Shown here one piece after another: positions 7,176 to 15,407 of a stretch of 22,414 nucleotides of DNA (the stretch's first letter is position 1; the number at the start of each line of letters is the position of its first letter). This stretch comes from a bacterium HR32 (GTDB lineage: Bacteria > Sysuimicrobiota > Sysuimicrobiia > Sysuimicrobiales > Sysuimicrobiaceae): positions 1 through 22,414 of the forward strand of contig BEII01000002.1 in NCBI GenBank assembly GCA_002898935.1, in the 5' to 3' direction. The translations under genes were made by a program, and so were the position numbers. A model generated the notes under the pieces. It had not been told where the DNA came from, did not search any database, and was given only the letters and a program-made list of their open reading frames with translations.

Positions 7176-8141
7176 ATGAAGCTGATGCGGATGTCGCCCG
7201 CGGGCGGATACGCGGCGGTGTTCGCCGCCGCCTGTCTGTGGGGCCTGTCCGGCGTGGTGGCCAAGTCCCTGTTCGAAGAGTCCGTGGCCCCCACCACCCT
7301 GGTGGCGGTCCGACTGGGGGGCGCTGCGGTGGTGGCCTTGGTGCACGCTTCGGTCTTCCGCCGGGCAGAGCTGCGCCGGGCGTGGGCCCACCGCGGCCGG
7401 GTGTTCGCCCTGGGGCTTGCGCTTGCGATCACCCAGTTCGCGTACTACGCGGCCATCGCGCTCGGCAACGTGGCGACCGCCGTCTTCCTGCAGTACCTGG
7501 CTCCGGCGCTGCTCGTGGTGTGGGCCCGGGTGGCAGAACGCCAGCCCCTCAGTGCCGGCCGTGTAGGCGCCGTGGGCCTCGCGTGGGCCGGGGCGTTCCT
7601 CCTGGTGGCGGGGCCTGCGGGTTTGGTGGTCTCGCCAGGCGGGGTCGCGTGGGGCCTTGCGTCCGCGGTGCTGTTCGCGCTGTATACGGTGGTGGCGCGC
7701 CGGGAGGTCCGCAGCGCCGACCCCTGGGCAGTCCTCGCCCTGACCTTGGCCTCCGGCGCCCTCGCGTGGAGCGTGGTGGTGCCCCCGTGGGTCGCGTGGG
7801 CCCAGCCGTACACGCCCGGACAGTGGCTGCGGTTCGGCCACCTCGCGATCCTCGCCACCGTGGTGCCCTTCGGCCTGTTCCTGTGGGGGCTCCGGCGCGT
7901 CCCGCCGGAACGCGCGGCGATTCTGGCCAGCGTGGAGCCCGTGGTGGCTGCCCTCGCAGCGTACGCGGCCCTCGGCGAGCGGCTAGGTGCCCAACAGGTG
8001 GCGGGCGCCTGTTTGATCCTCGCGGCGGTGCTGTGGACGAACTGGGAGGGGCTGCGGGAGGTACCCGCCCCCGAGCTCCCTCAACCCCAGACGGCCGCCG
8101 CCCCCTCCCGCACCAGCCGCCCCACCTCCTCCTCCGGGTAA
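7176..8141 (+). CDS. EamA/DMT-family transporter
   Basis: 321 residues with about ten hydrophobic helices arranged as two EamA repeats (first half to about residue 140, second from about 150), the standard drug/metabolite transporter plan in the cytoplasmic membrane. The first repeat opens with AAACLWGLSGVVAKSLF, a typical EamA helix 1, and the second ends with ERLGAQQVAGACLILAAVLW, the usual last helix. The Ser/Pro/Thr-rich tail of about 30 residues is outside the domain; its last 61 nt overlap the CoA-transferase gene on the other strand (8081-8141). Starts at ATG 7176, 7185 or 7191 are all possible and none has a clear Shine-Dalgarno; the first is given. Such proteins export amino acids or other small metabolites; no substrate can be named. 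Confidence 0.88.
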   Translation: MKLMRMSPAGGYAAVFAAACLWGLSGVVAKSLFEESVAPTTLVAVRLGGAAVVALVHASVFRRAELRRAWAHRGRVFALGLALAITQFAYYAAIALGNVATAVFLQYLAPALLVVWARVAERQPLSAGRVGAVGLAWAGAFLLVAGPAGLVVSPGGVAWGLASAVLFALYTVVARREVRSADPWAVLALTLASGALAWSVVVPPWVAWAQPYTPGQWLRFGHLAILATVVPFGLFLWGLRRVPPERAAILASVEPVVAALAAYAALGERLGAQQVAGACLILAAVLWTNWEGLREVPAPELPQPQTAAAPSRTSRPTSSSG

Positions 8142-9274
8142 CCCAGCTCGCGCAGCACCCCGACGGTATGCTGGCCCAACACGGGCGGCGGCGTTCGGAC
8201 CGAGCCTGGCGTGTCTGAAAACTTGACCGGTACGCCGGTCACCGCGATGCGGCCCGCGGTCGGGTGCTCGAGCTCCACCCGCATCTCCCGGTGCAGGGTC
8301 TGCGGGTCCTGGAACACCTCTGAAACGGTGTAGATGGGGCCGTTGGGGACCCCTGCTCCGTCCAGAATGCGCGTCCACTCCCGTGTGGGCCGCTGCCGGA
8401 ACCGTGCTTGCAGCAGGGGGATGAGCTCCGACCGGTGCCGGACGCGGTCTGGGTTGGTGCGAAAGCGCGGGTCCTCCGCCAGCTCCGGGGCCACCACTTC
8501 GCAGAACCGCTTCCAGATGCCCTCGCTACCCACCGCCACGTTCACGTACCCGTCCTGCGTCTCGAAGGCCTGATAAGGACACAGGTTCGGGTGGGCAGAG
8601 CCCATCCGGGTGGGGTTCTTGCCGGTCGCGAAGTAGTTGGCTGCGGCGTACGTCAGCCACGCCACCTGGCCGTCCAGCAGCGCGGCGTCCACCCACTGCC
8701 CCCGGCCCGTGCGATCCCGAACCCGCAAAGCCGCGAGGATCCCGAAGGCGGCGAACATCCCCGCGCAGATGTCCGCCACCGCCACCCCCACCTTGACGGG
8801 CGGCCCGTCTTCCTCCCCCGTGATCCCCATGATCCCACCCATCCCCTGCAGGATCAGGTCGTAGGCGGGCTTCTCGCGGTAGGGCCCAGTCTGCCCGAAC
8901 CCGGAGATGGAGCAGTACACCAGCCGCGGGTACCGCTCCCGCAGCCGCGGGTAGTCCAGACCCAGCCGCTCCATGACCCCGGGCCGGAAGTTCTCCACCA
9001 GCACGTCTGCCCGCTCCAGCAACCGGTGCAGCACCTCCACGCCCCGTGGGTGCTTTAGGTTCAGCGCCACGGACTCCTTGTTCCGGTTCACGCTGAGGAA
9101 GTACGCACTCTCCGGGCCGACGAACGGCGGGCCCCAGCCCCGGGTGTCGTCCCCGCCATCTGGGGACTCCAGCTTCACCACCCGCGCCCCCAGGTCCGCC
9201 AGCATCATGGTGCAGTACGGACCGGCCAGCGCCCGGCTGAGGTCCACCACCAGGAGGCCCTCCAGCGGTTGCAC
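8081..9274 (-). CDS. Class III (CaiB/BaiF family) CoA-transferase
   Basis: 397 residues, normal for the family. It moves CoA between carboxylic acids through an aspartyl-CoA thioester. The N-terminal Rossmann-like part has VVDLSRALAGPYCTMMLADLG, followed by ARVVKLESPDGGDDTRGWGPPF. The probable catalytic Asp is D168 in VGVAVADICAGMF, at almost the same position as Asp169 of formyl-CoA:oxalate CoA-transferase. Start GTG 9274 lies 2 nt after the cyclase stop with GGGAG inside the cyclase end, so the two are probably translated together. It is the last gene of the long - strand run. Members act on oxalate, carnitine, succinate, citramalate, aromatic acids and others; the neighbouring AllF/AllG genes make a small diacid such as oxalate or a ring-opened acid an attractive guess only. 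The 3' end overlaps the EamA gene by 61 nt. Confidence 0.92.
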   Translation of the reverse strand: MQPLEGLLVVDLSRALAGPYCTMMLADLGARVVKLESPDGGDDTRGWGPPFVGPESAYFLSVNRNKESVALNLKHPRGVEVLHRLLERADVLVENFRPGVMERLGLDYPRLRERYPRLVYCSISGFGQTGPYREKPAYDLILQGMGGIMGITGEEDGPPVKVGVAVADICAGMFAAFGILAALRVRDRTGRGQWVDAALLDGQVAWLTYAAANYFATGKNPTRMGSAHPNLCPYQAFETQDGYVNVAVGSEGIWKRFCEVVAPELAEDPRFRTNPDRVRHRSELIPLLQARFRQRPTREWTRILDGAGVPNGPIYTVSEVFQDPQTLHREMRVELEHPTAGRIAVTGVPVKFSDTPGSVRTPPPVLGQHTVGVLRELGYPEEEVGRLVREGAAAVWG

Positions 9275-9276
9275 GG

Positions 9277-10113
9277 CTACTCCCGCACGAAGGCCACGAA
9301 CCGGCAGAAGGCCGCCTCCCCGCCCTTGAACCGGAACGGGAAAGCACCCACCCACACCCGCCGGTTCAGCACCAGGTCGATGTCGCCGCCCACGTTCTCC
9401 ACGTGAAACACGCCGTGGGGGAACAGCTTCGTGTGGGTGGCCTGGTAGTCCCGGGGCCAGGGGAAGGCCTCGTCCAGGGACATCCCGATCTTCCGCTCCA
9501 CCTCCGGGATCAGGTCGCGGCGTGCATCCCGGACCTTCGTGTTGAAGGGGTGGTCCGTGGAGATGGCATCGATGGCCAGCCACCGGATCTTCCGGTCCAG
9601 CACCCACTCACAGAACTCTGCCCGCGGGCCGGGGTGCCGGAGGAAGGACCGGGGAAGGTCCGGGGCCGCATCCGGGTGGTGTTCCCGTGTGTGTGGCGAC
9701 CAGTCCTCGTTGTAGTACGCGTGGTAGCCGGTGTGGATGACGAGGATGTCGTCGGGCTCGATCCGGATCCCCGTGCGCTTCTCCCACTCCTCGAAGTGCT
9801 GCGGGCCGTAGATGTCGTAGTCTCCAATCCCGAACTGCTGCAGGTCCACGACGCAGGCGGGCCCCACCAGCCGCTCGATGGGGATCCCCGAGATGTCCGG
9901 CCCCGGGTCGTAGAAGTGCAGGGGCGAGTCCAGGTGGGTGGCGATGTGGTTGGTGGTGGAGATGTGCTGGGCGTTCACCCCCTCGAAGGCGATCTTCTTC
10001 ACCCACTTGATGGTGGGACCGTCGTAGTACGCGAAGGGCGGGGAGTCCACACTGAAGTTCTGCGAGAGGTCCAGGACGCGGCAGCCTCGCAGGTCGAACC
10101 CGTCGAACTTCAT
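9277..10113 (-). CDS. Cyclase-family metal-dependent hydrolase (kynurenine formamidase / isatin hydrolase superfamily, PF04199)
   Basis: 278 residues, a little longer than kynurenine formamidases. It contains the cyclase-family metal signature in the form NHIATHLDSPLH at 55-66, with H56, H60, D62 and H66 in the positions of HxGTHxDxPxH; the usual Gly is Ala58. A C-terminal HVENVGG supplies the usual Glu near the end. Members hydrolyse amide or lactam bonds (N-formylkynurenine, isatin and other cyclic amides) using Mn or Zn in the cytoplasm. ATG 10113 is preceded by GGAGGTG with ideal spacing, so the in-frame upstream extension is not needed. It lies 67 nt after accDA and 2 nt before the CoA-transferase. 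The context suggests ring opening of a heterocycle. Family sure, substrate unknown. Confidence 0.9.
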   Translation of the reverse strand: MKFDGFDLRGCRVLDLSQNFSVDSPPFAYYDGPTIKWVKKIAFEGVNAQHISTTNHIATHLDSPLHFYDPGPDISGIPIERLVGPACVVDLQQFGIGDYDIYGPQHFEEWEKRTGIRIEPDDILVIHTGYHAYYNEDWSPHTREHHPDAAPDLPRSFLRHPGPRAEFCEWVLDRKIRWLAIDAISTDHPFNTKVRDARRDLIPEVERKIGMSLDEAFPWPRDYQATHTKLFPHGVFHVENVGGDIDLVLNRRVWVGAFPFRFKGGEAAFCRFVAFVRE

Positions 10114-10180
10114 GGGCGTCACCTCCGGAGAACGGGGGATAGGTTGTTCAGTACGACCTCTGGGTCCTGGCTTCCTGCGG

Positions 10181-11905
10181 CTACCCGGTCTCCTGTGGCT
10201 TGGCGGGCTGTGCCCGCCGCAGCCGGCGTGCCACACCTTCGCGCAGCTCCGCGAGCTCCTCCCGCAGCGCCACCTTCCAGTACGCGCCCACCTGGCCCAC
10301 GTGCCGGTAGCGGCGGTAGCGGTCCCGCAGCCGCCGGGCCTGCGGCAGGGCCCCGAGCTCCCGAAGAGCGTCCACCAGGTGGTCGCGGACCAGCTGCGCC
10401 GCCCGGTCGGGGTCCGCGTGCGCTCCGCCCAGCGGTTCCGGCACCACCCGATCCACCACGCCCAGGCGGACCAGGTCTGTGGACGTGAGGTGCAGCGCCT
10501 CCGCCACCTCCGGAGCGCGCCCGGCGTTGCGGTACAGGATGGCTGCCGCCCCCTCCGGCGAGATCACCGAGTAGACCGCGTGCTCCAGCATCAGCACCCG
10601 GTCCGCGGTGGCGAGCGCCAGCGCGCCGCCGCTGCCGCCCTCGCCGATCACCACCGCCACCGTGGGCACCGGAAGCGCCACCATGGTGGACAGGCACTCC
10701 GCGATGGCCGCGGCGATGCCCCGGCGCTCCGACTCCGGCCCCGGGTACGCCCCCGGCGTGTCCACCAGGGTCACCAGCGGTACCCGGAACTCGCTGGCCA
10801 ACTGCATCACCCGGCACGCCTTCCGGAACCCTTCCGGCATGGCCATACCCCGACGCCGTACCTGCTGCTCCTCCGGCGTCCGTCCGCGCTCCTGCGCCAC
10901 CACGAACACCGTGTGCCCGTCCACCTCTCCCAGCCCCGCCACCACCGCCGGGTCGTCTCCCGACCCGCGGTCTCCGTGCAGCTCCAAGAACCCGTCGAAG
11001 GCACGGCTGAGGTAGTCCACGGACGTGGGCCGGCCGACGCGGCGGGCCAGCTGCACCCGCTCCCACGCGGACAGGACCGCAGGCTGACCCGCGGGCGGCA
11101 GCGGCGGCCTCGCCACCCGGCCCGAGGGCTGAGGCCGCAGGTGGCGCAGCAGGTAGCCCAACACCCGCCGCTGCTGCCCCCGCGGGACCACCAGGTCCAC
11201 CAGCCCGTTGCGCACCAACGTCTCCGCCCGGTACGCCTCCTCCGGCGCCGACTCGCCCGTGGTCATCTCCACCACCCGCGGTCCCACGAACCCCACCAGG
11301 GCCCCGGGCTCGGCCACCAGCACGTCGCCCCGCGCCGCGAAGGACGCCGCCACCCCCCCAAACGTCGGGTTCGACAGCACCGCCACGTAGGGAAGGCCCG
11401 CGGCGTGGTGCTGGCCCACACACGCCGCGGTCTTCGCCATCTGCAGCAGCGACAGGATCCCCTCCTGCATCCGCGCCCCACCGGAAGCCGTCACCGCCAC
11501 CACAGGCTTCCGGCTGCGGGTGGCGCGTTCGAACGCCCGCGCCACCTTCTCCCCCACCACCGACCCCATGGTGCCGCCCAGAAACTGGAAGTCGAACACG
11601 ATCAGCACGAAGGGCTGGCCGTCCAGGGTCGCTTCGCCCGTGACCACCGCCTCCCGCAGCCCAGTCAGCTCCCGAGCCTCCGCCAGCCGCTCCCGGTACG
11701 GCTTCTGGTCCGCGAACCCCAAGGGGTCCACGGACGTGAGCCCCCGGTCCCACTCGCGGAAACTCCGGGCGTCCGCCAGCTGCGCCACGCGCTCCCGCGC
11801 CGGCATCGGCAGGTGGAACCCGCAACTCGGGCACACGTACAGCGAGGGCGCCAGCGCGGCGCGGTCCAGCGACGCCTGACACCTCGGACAGATCCGGGAC
11901 TCCAC
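10181..11905 (-). CDS. accDA: Fused acetyl-CoA carboxylase carboxyltransferase beta-alpha subunit (AccDA)
   Basis: 574 residues: an AccD-like half (about 1-285) joined through a proline-rich linker to an AccA-like half (about 290-560). The zinc ribbon uses C6, C9, C25 and C28. The beta half has GGTMGSVVGEK (110-120) and SGGARMQEG (141-149). The alpha half has PEGFRKA (357-363), DTPGAYPGPESERRG (382-396), GEGGSGGALAL (421-431) and ISPEGAAAILYR (448-459). It moves the carboxyl group from carboxybiotin to acetyl-CoA, making malonyl-CoA. Neither biotin carboxylase (AccC) nor carrier (AccB) is in the window. GTG 11905 has GGAGG a few bases upstream. Its place inside a transporter and catabolic gene run is unusual; it may simply be a housekeeping gene caught in the run, or serve product assimilation. 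The zinc ribbon and the AccA half argue against propionyl-CoA carboxylase. Confidence 0.93.
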   Translation of the reverse strand: MESRICPRCQASLDRAALAPSLYVCPSCGFHLPMPARERVAQLADARSFREWDRGLTSVDPLGFADQKPYRERLAEARELTGLREAVVTGEATLDGQPFVLIVFDFQFLGGTMGSVVGEKVARAFERATRSRKPVVAVTASGGARMQEGILSLLQMAKTAACVGQHHAAGLPYVAVLSNPTFGGVAASFAARGDVLVAEPGALVGFVGPRVVEMTTGESAPEEAYRAETLVRNGLVDLVVPRGQQRRVLGYLLRHLRPQPSGRVARPPLPPAGQPAVLSAWERVQLARRVGRPTSVDYLSRAFDGFLELHGDRGSGDDPAVVAGLGEVDGHTVFVVAQERGRTPEEQQVRRRGMAMPEGFRKACRVMQLASEFRVPLVTLVDTPGAYPGPESERRGIAAAIAECLSTMVALPVPTVAVVIGEGGSGGALALATADRVLMLEHAVYSVISPEGAAAILYRNAGRAPEVAEALHLTSTDLVRLGVVDRVVPEPLGGAHADPDRAAQLVRDHLVDALRELGALPQARRLRDRYRRYRHVGQVGAYWKVALREELAELREGVARRLRRAQPAKPQETG

Positions 11906-11915
11906 GTGCCCTCCT

Positions 11916-12434
11916 TCAGGACCGCGCGAGCACCGCGGCGAAGTACAGGACCCCTAGGCCCGCCAGCGCCACGCTCCGGTGGACCCAGCCGCTCCACCGC
12001 CGAACCCGCTCCGCGCGGCCCAACCGCTCCGCGCGGGCGTCGGGTGGCGCCGCGTACGCCTCCCGCACAAGCCGCCGCGCGAGCGGCGCCAGGACCAGGT
12101 CCTGCACCGCCTGCAGCAGCACCAGTATCCAGAACAGGAGCAGTTTCCAGGCCAGGGCGCGGCCGAAGGGCCCGCCCGCTTCCTCAGGCCGGAACACCAC
12201 CGCCACCGGCAGGCCCCGCTCGGCGAGTGCGGACAGCCCGGTGCCGAACAGGACCACCAAGCACACCCAGCTCAGGGGCCGCAACCGCCGCCCCACGCCT
12301 TCCAGCAGGGCCGCCCGTTCGAGCTCCGGTAGTCCGCGGGCGTACGGGACGACGGCGAACCCCACCACGGCTCCCCCGCCCACCAGCACCGCTGCGGCCA
12401 CCAGGTGCACCCAAGCCAGCAGGGAGGGGTCCAT
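11916..12434 (-). CDS. CopD-like four-helix integral membrane protein
   Basis: 172 residues with four hydrophobic helices at about 5-32, 54-70, 93-118 and 146-170. The first helix contains WVHLVAAAVLVGGG and the last begins WVHRSVALAGLG, a pattern of conserved histidines near helix ends seen in CopD-type and related small membrane proteins (PF05425-like). CopD relatives are linked to copper handling or heme, but many members are uncharacterised, and no extracytoplasmic metal motif is visible. The ATG at 12434 abuts the stop of the upstream binding-protein gene (TAGATG), and its stop is 10 nt from the accDA start, so it is clearly in the same transcription unit. Function unknown; metal or heme interaction is a guess. 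Confidence 0.7.
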   Translation of the reverse strand: MDPSLLAWVHLVAAAVLVGGGAVVGFAVVPYARGLPELERAALLEGVGRRLRPLSWVCLVVLFGTGLSALAERGLPVAVVFRPEEAGGPFGRALAWKLLLFWILVLLQAVQDLVLAPLARRLVREAYAAPPDARAERLGRAERVRRWSGWVHRSVALAGLGVLYFAAVLARS

Positions 12435-13421
12435 CTACCGCCGCTCCACCACGCGGTCCGTGATCTCGTCCACCCGCTCCTGGCGCAGCACCACCGCGCG
12501 CCAAACCTGCTGGACCCGCCGCGCCACCTCCGGCGGCACGTTGCGGGGGGGCGTGAGCCCGAATCCCGAGCCAGGCCGCATCTCGTAGTAGCCGCCCCGC
12601 TTGCCCGCCAGGATCTGACGGGTCACCTCCACGTAGGGCTTGCCGAAGTTCGACAGCAAGGACGCCGCGAAGTGCTGGGGCGCGTAGCTACTCTTGTCCG
12701 TGTAGAAGGTGGTGAGGAGCACGGGCCGGCGTGCGGCCCGGGCTGCTTCCAGGATGCCCACGGTACCCAGGTTCACGCTGATCACGATGAAGTCCACGCC
12801 CGCGGCGATCTGCGACTCCGCCGCCTGCCGTGCCTTCACCGGGTCGTTCTGGTCTCCCACGAAGGTGTAGAGCACCTCGGCCCGCGGGTTGTACTTGGCC
12901 ACGGCCTGGAACACCGCGTTCAGCGAGGCAACGAAGTCCGGCAGCCGGATCCCCGCCACGTACCCGATGCGGTTCGTCTTGGTGGACAAGGCGGCCAGCA
13001 CGCCCAGGACGTAGAAGCCCTCGTGGAACTTCCGGCCGATGTTCCACACGTTGGGGGGAAGGTTGGGGATCTGACCGGAGGACTCCATGATGAAGACCGC
13101 GTCCGGGAACAGGGGCGCCAGCTTCTGCACGATGGTCAGGTACTGGCCGCCGTGGAAGGCTACGATGCCGTACCCCGAAGCCAAGTACTCCCGCGCCACC
13201 CGCTCCGCGTCCGCCACCGCCACCTGCTCGGAGTGCGCGGTCTGGACGCCGGTGGTGGCCTGAACCTCCTTCAGGGCCTGGTAGCCCACCGCGTTGAAGT
13301 CCGCGTCCTGAATCACCCCCGGCAGGATCATGGCCAGGCGAGGGCGGGACGGGGCTGCTCCCGCCACACCCACGGACGCCACCACCGCCAGCAGAACCGC
13401 CCACGCGATCCACCGCTGCAT
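12435..13421 (-). CDS. BMP-family ABC transporter substrate-binding protein (system A)
   Basis: 328 residues. Residues 1-23 form a signal peptide (basic start, hydrophobic core, cleavage probably after AGA). There is no lipobox cysteine, so the mature protein would be free in a periplasm-like space. The mature start (LAMILPGVIQDADFNAVGYQAL) is the classic BMP/Med-type opening; BMP proteins bind nucleosides, purines and related compounds, or autoinducer-2-like sugars in some cases. The order ATPase, permease, permease, binding protein on the same strand (16918 to 12435) makes a full importer. ATG 13421 has AGGAGG 6 nt upstream, a strong site that may raise the binding protein above the permeases, as is usual. 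Only 20-24% of BMP ligands can be guessed from neighbours; here a heterocycle or nucleoside is likely. Confidence 0.9.
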   Translation of the reverse strand: MQRWIAWAVLLAVVASVGVAGAAPSRPRLAMILPGVIQDADFNAVGYQALKEVQATTGVQTAHSEQVAVADAERVAREYLASGYGIVAFHGGQYLTIVQKLAPLFPDAVFIMESSGQIPNLPPNVWNIGRKFHEGFYVLGVLAALSTKTNRIGYVAGIRLPDFVASLNAVFQAVAKYNPRAEVLYTFVGDQNDPVKARQAAESQIAAGVDFIVISVNLGTVGILEAARAARRPVLLTTFYTDKSSYAPQHFAASLLSNFGKPYVEVTRQILAGKRGGYYEMRPGSGFGLTPPRNVPPEVARRVQQVWRAVVLRQERVDEITDRVVERR

Positions 13422-13446
13422 GACGACCTCCTCCCTCCGTATTGTG

Positions 13447-14385
13447 CTACGTCCGCGCCTCTCGGTCGTAGGGCTTGCCCAGCGCCTCCGGCGCCTCCGC
13501 CCCGCGGTACGCGCGCACCAAAACCAGGATGGCGAACGCGTACGGCAGCATCTGGAGGAACTGCGGGGGGACCGCCTTGCTGAGGAGGGCGAGCTTGAAC
13601 TGGAAGGCCTCCACGTACGCGAACAGCAGCGCACCCGCGGCCGCTCCTAGAGGCGTCCAGCGGCCGAAGATCACCAACATGAGCGCGATCCACCCACGGC
13701 CCCCCGCGATCCCCTCGGTGAAGGTACCGGTGAGCGTGAAGGGCAGCGCGGCACCCGCCAGACCCACGAGGGCACCCCCCGCGAGGGCCGCCCAGGCCCG
13801 CAGCCCGAACACGTCCACCCCCACGGTGTCCGCGGCCACCGGGTTCTCGCCGGCGGCTCGGAGGCGCAGCCCCAGGCTTGTGTGGAACAAGAACCCGTGC
13901 AGGGCCCCCACCACCGCCGCCGCGGCGTACACCAGCGCGTGCTGGCGGAACAGGATGTCGCCCACCAGCGGCAGGTCGCCCAGCCACGGCAACGGCACGG
14001 GCGGGAGGGTCTCCACCCGGGGTGGGGTGAGCCGCACGCCGACCACCATCCGGTACAGCAAAGACGCAAGGCCCACGCACAGCACGTAGAGGGTCAGGCC
14101 CACCGTGACCTGGTCCCTGCGCCACGCCACCGCGTAGTGGGCCAGCAACCGTGACACCGCCGCCCCGGCCGCAGCGCCCACCACCAGCCCCACCCCGGCG
14201 CTGCCGGAGGCGAACGCGCCGAGGAAGGCACCCGCCGCGGCCAGGGTCACGATCCCCTCGATGGCCACGTTCAGCAGGCCCGCCCGCTCCATGAGGAGCT
14301 CGCCCGCGCTCGCCAGCGCCAGGGGCACGGCCATGGACACCGCGAGGCGGACGAGGGAAGGATCCAACAAGAGCTCCCAGCTCAC
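13447..14385 (-). CDS. ABC transporter permease, branched-chain/nucleoside type (NupQ-like, system A)
   Basis: 312 residues with about eight to nine membrane helices, family BPD_transp_2 (PF02653). It shows ERAGLLNVAIEGIV (about 29-42), the standard family motif after the first helix, and AAGENPVAADTVGVDV in the second half, equivalent to the cytoplasmic coupling loop that contacts the ATPase. It forms the membrane channel with the permease encoded just upstream. GTG 14385 overlaps the previous stop by 4 nt (GTGA) and has GGAGGG upstream. The binding-protein gene starts 25 nt after its stop. The pairing with a second permease and a double ATPase matches nucleoside importers such as B. subtilis NupNOPQ. 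Confidence 0.93.
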   Translation of the reverse strand: MSWELLLDPSLVRLAVSMAVPLALASAGELLMERAGLLNVAIEGIVTLAAAGAFLGAFASGSAGVGLVVGAAAGAAVSRLLAHYAVAWRRDQVTVGLTLYVLCVGLASLLYRMVVGVRLTPPRVETLPPVPLPWLGDLPLVGDILFRQHALVYAAAAVVGALHGFLFHTSLGLRLRAAGENPVAADTVGVDVFGLRAWAALAGGALVGLAGAALPFTLTGTFTEGIAGGRGWIALMLVIFGRWTPLGAAAGALLFAYVEAFQFKLALLSKAVPPQFLQMLPYAFAILVLVRAYRGAEAPEALGKPYDREART

Positions 14386-15407
14386 GGCGCCCTCCGCAGG
14401 CCTTCGGAGGCCAGCAGCACCAGCAGGACCGCCGCCTGGACCACGAACACCGCGCTCGCGGGCAGGCCGACGCTGCGCTGCAGGGAGTCGGTGCCTACCA
14501 CCAGGGCAGCGAACCCCAAGCTGGCGACGATGGCCACCAGCGGGTGGCGGCGGCTCAGCACCGCGATCAGGATGGACATGACGCCGTAGCCGGGCGACAG
14601 CCCCAGGATGAGGCGGTAGTGGAAGCCGCTCACCTCCACCGCGCCCGCAAGCCCCGCCAGGGCGCCGCTGGCCACCAAAGCCAAGGCCACGGTGCGCCCC
14701 ACGGGAATGCCGCCGAGCCTTGCGGCCGTGGGGTTGTCGCCCACCGCGCGCACCTCGTACCCGAACACCGTCCGGTACAGCAGCCACCACACGGCCAGCG
14801 CGGCGGCCAGGGCCAGGAGGACGCCGGCGTGGGCACCCACACGCACTCCAAGCAGGGGCAGGGTGGTGCTCGGCGGGACGGCCCGGGTGATGGCCTCGCC
14901 CGCCATCGGGTCGTTCCACGGCCCCGTGCTCAGGTACTCGACGAAGAACAGCGCGATGAAGTTCAGCATCACGGTTACGAAGATCTCGCTGACCCCTGCC
15001 CGCGCCCGCAGCAGGCCCGGCACGGCGCCGAGCAGCGCCCCACCCGCGGCTCCCGCTACAAGCACCGCCGGCACGGCGAGCAGCTTGGGCAGGCCCGCGG
15101 CGAGGAACGCCACGCCGGTAGCCGCCACCGCCCCCGCGTAGATCTGGCCGTCCACCCCGATGTTGAACGCGCCCGCGCGCAGGCCCAGGATCACCGCCAC
15201 GCTGCCGAACAAGAGCGGGGCGGTCTTGTTCAGGGTCTGGCCGAACCCCGCGGCGCTGCCCAAGGAAGCCCGCACCAGGGACCCTACCGCGGCCGGCGCG
15301 TCCCCGCCGAGGGCTGCCACGAGGACGGCCAGCACGCCCAGGGCTGCGACCAAACCCACGGCGTAGGGCGCAGCCGCCTGCCACCGGGCGACAGCCCGGG
15401 CCGTCAC
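14382..15407 (-). CDS. ABC transporter permease, branched-chain/nucleoside type (NupP-like, system A)
   Basis: 341 residues and about nine to ten membrane helices. It belongs to BPD_transp_2 and is the longer partner of the pair. Typical features are GLRAGAFNIGVDGQIYAGA (about 83-101, the equivalent of the RxGxxNIGxEGQ motif of NupP/RbsC-type permeases), EIFVTVMLNFIA, and the coupling loop AVGDNPTAARLGGI. GTG 15407 overlaps the ATPase stop by 4 nt, with GGAGGTGG just upstream. With its neighbour it should form a heterodimeric channel for a nucleoside or similar ligand. The family assignment is firm; substrate is not. Confidence 0.93.
   Translation of the reverse strand: MTARAVARWQAAAPYAVGLVAALGVLAVLVAALGGDAPAAVGSLVRASLGSAAGFGQTLNKTAPLLFGSVAVILGLRAGAFNIGVDGQIYAGAVAATGVAFLAAGLPKLLAVPAVLVAGAAGGALLGAVPGLLRARAGVSEIFVTVMLNFIALFFVEYLSTGPWNDPMAGEAITRAVPPSTTLPLLGVRVGAHAGVLLALAAALAVWWLLYRTVFGYEVRAVGDNPTAARLGGIPVGRTVALALVASGALAGLAGAVEVSGFHYRLILGLSPGYGVMSILIAVLSRRHPLVAIVASLGFAALVVGTDSLQRSVGLPASAVFVVQAAVLLVLLASEGLRRAP

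Noticed and set aside
10114..10236. N-terminal extension of the cyclase to an ATG at 10236
   Set aside because: The extra 41 residues are Arg/Pro-rich and unlike the family, whereas ATG 10113 has an ideal GGAGGTG site. The extension would also run into the end of accDA.
10112..12463. A + strand open frame of 783 codons
   Set aside because: Antisense to accDA and the CopD-like gene, both of which have clear family motifs. The translation is low-complexity and rich in His, Arg and Pro.
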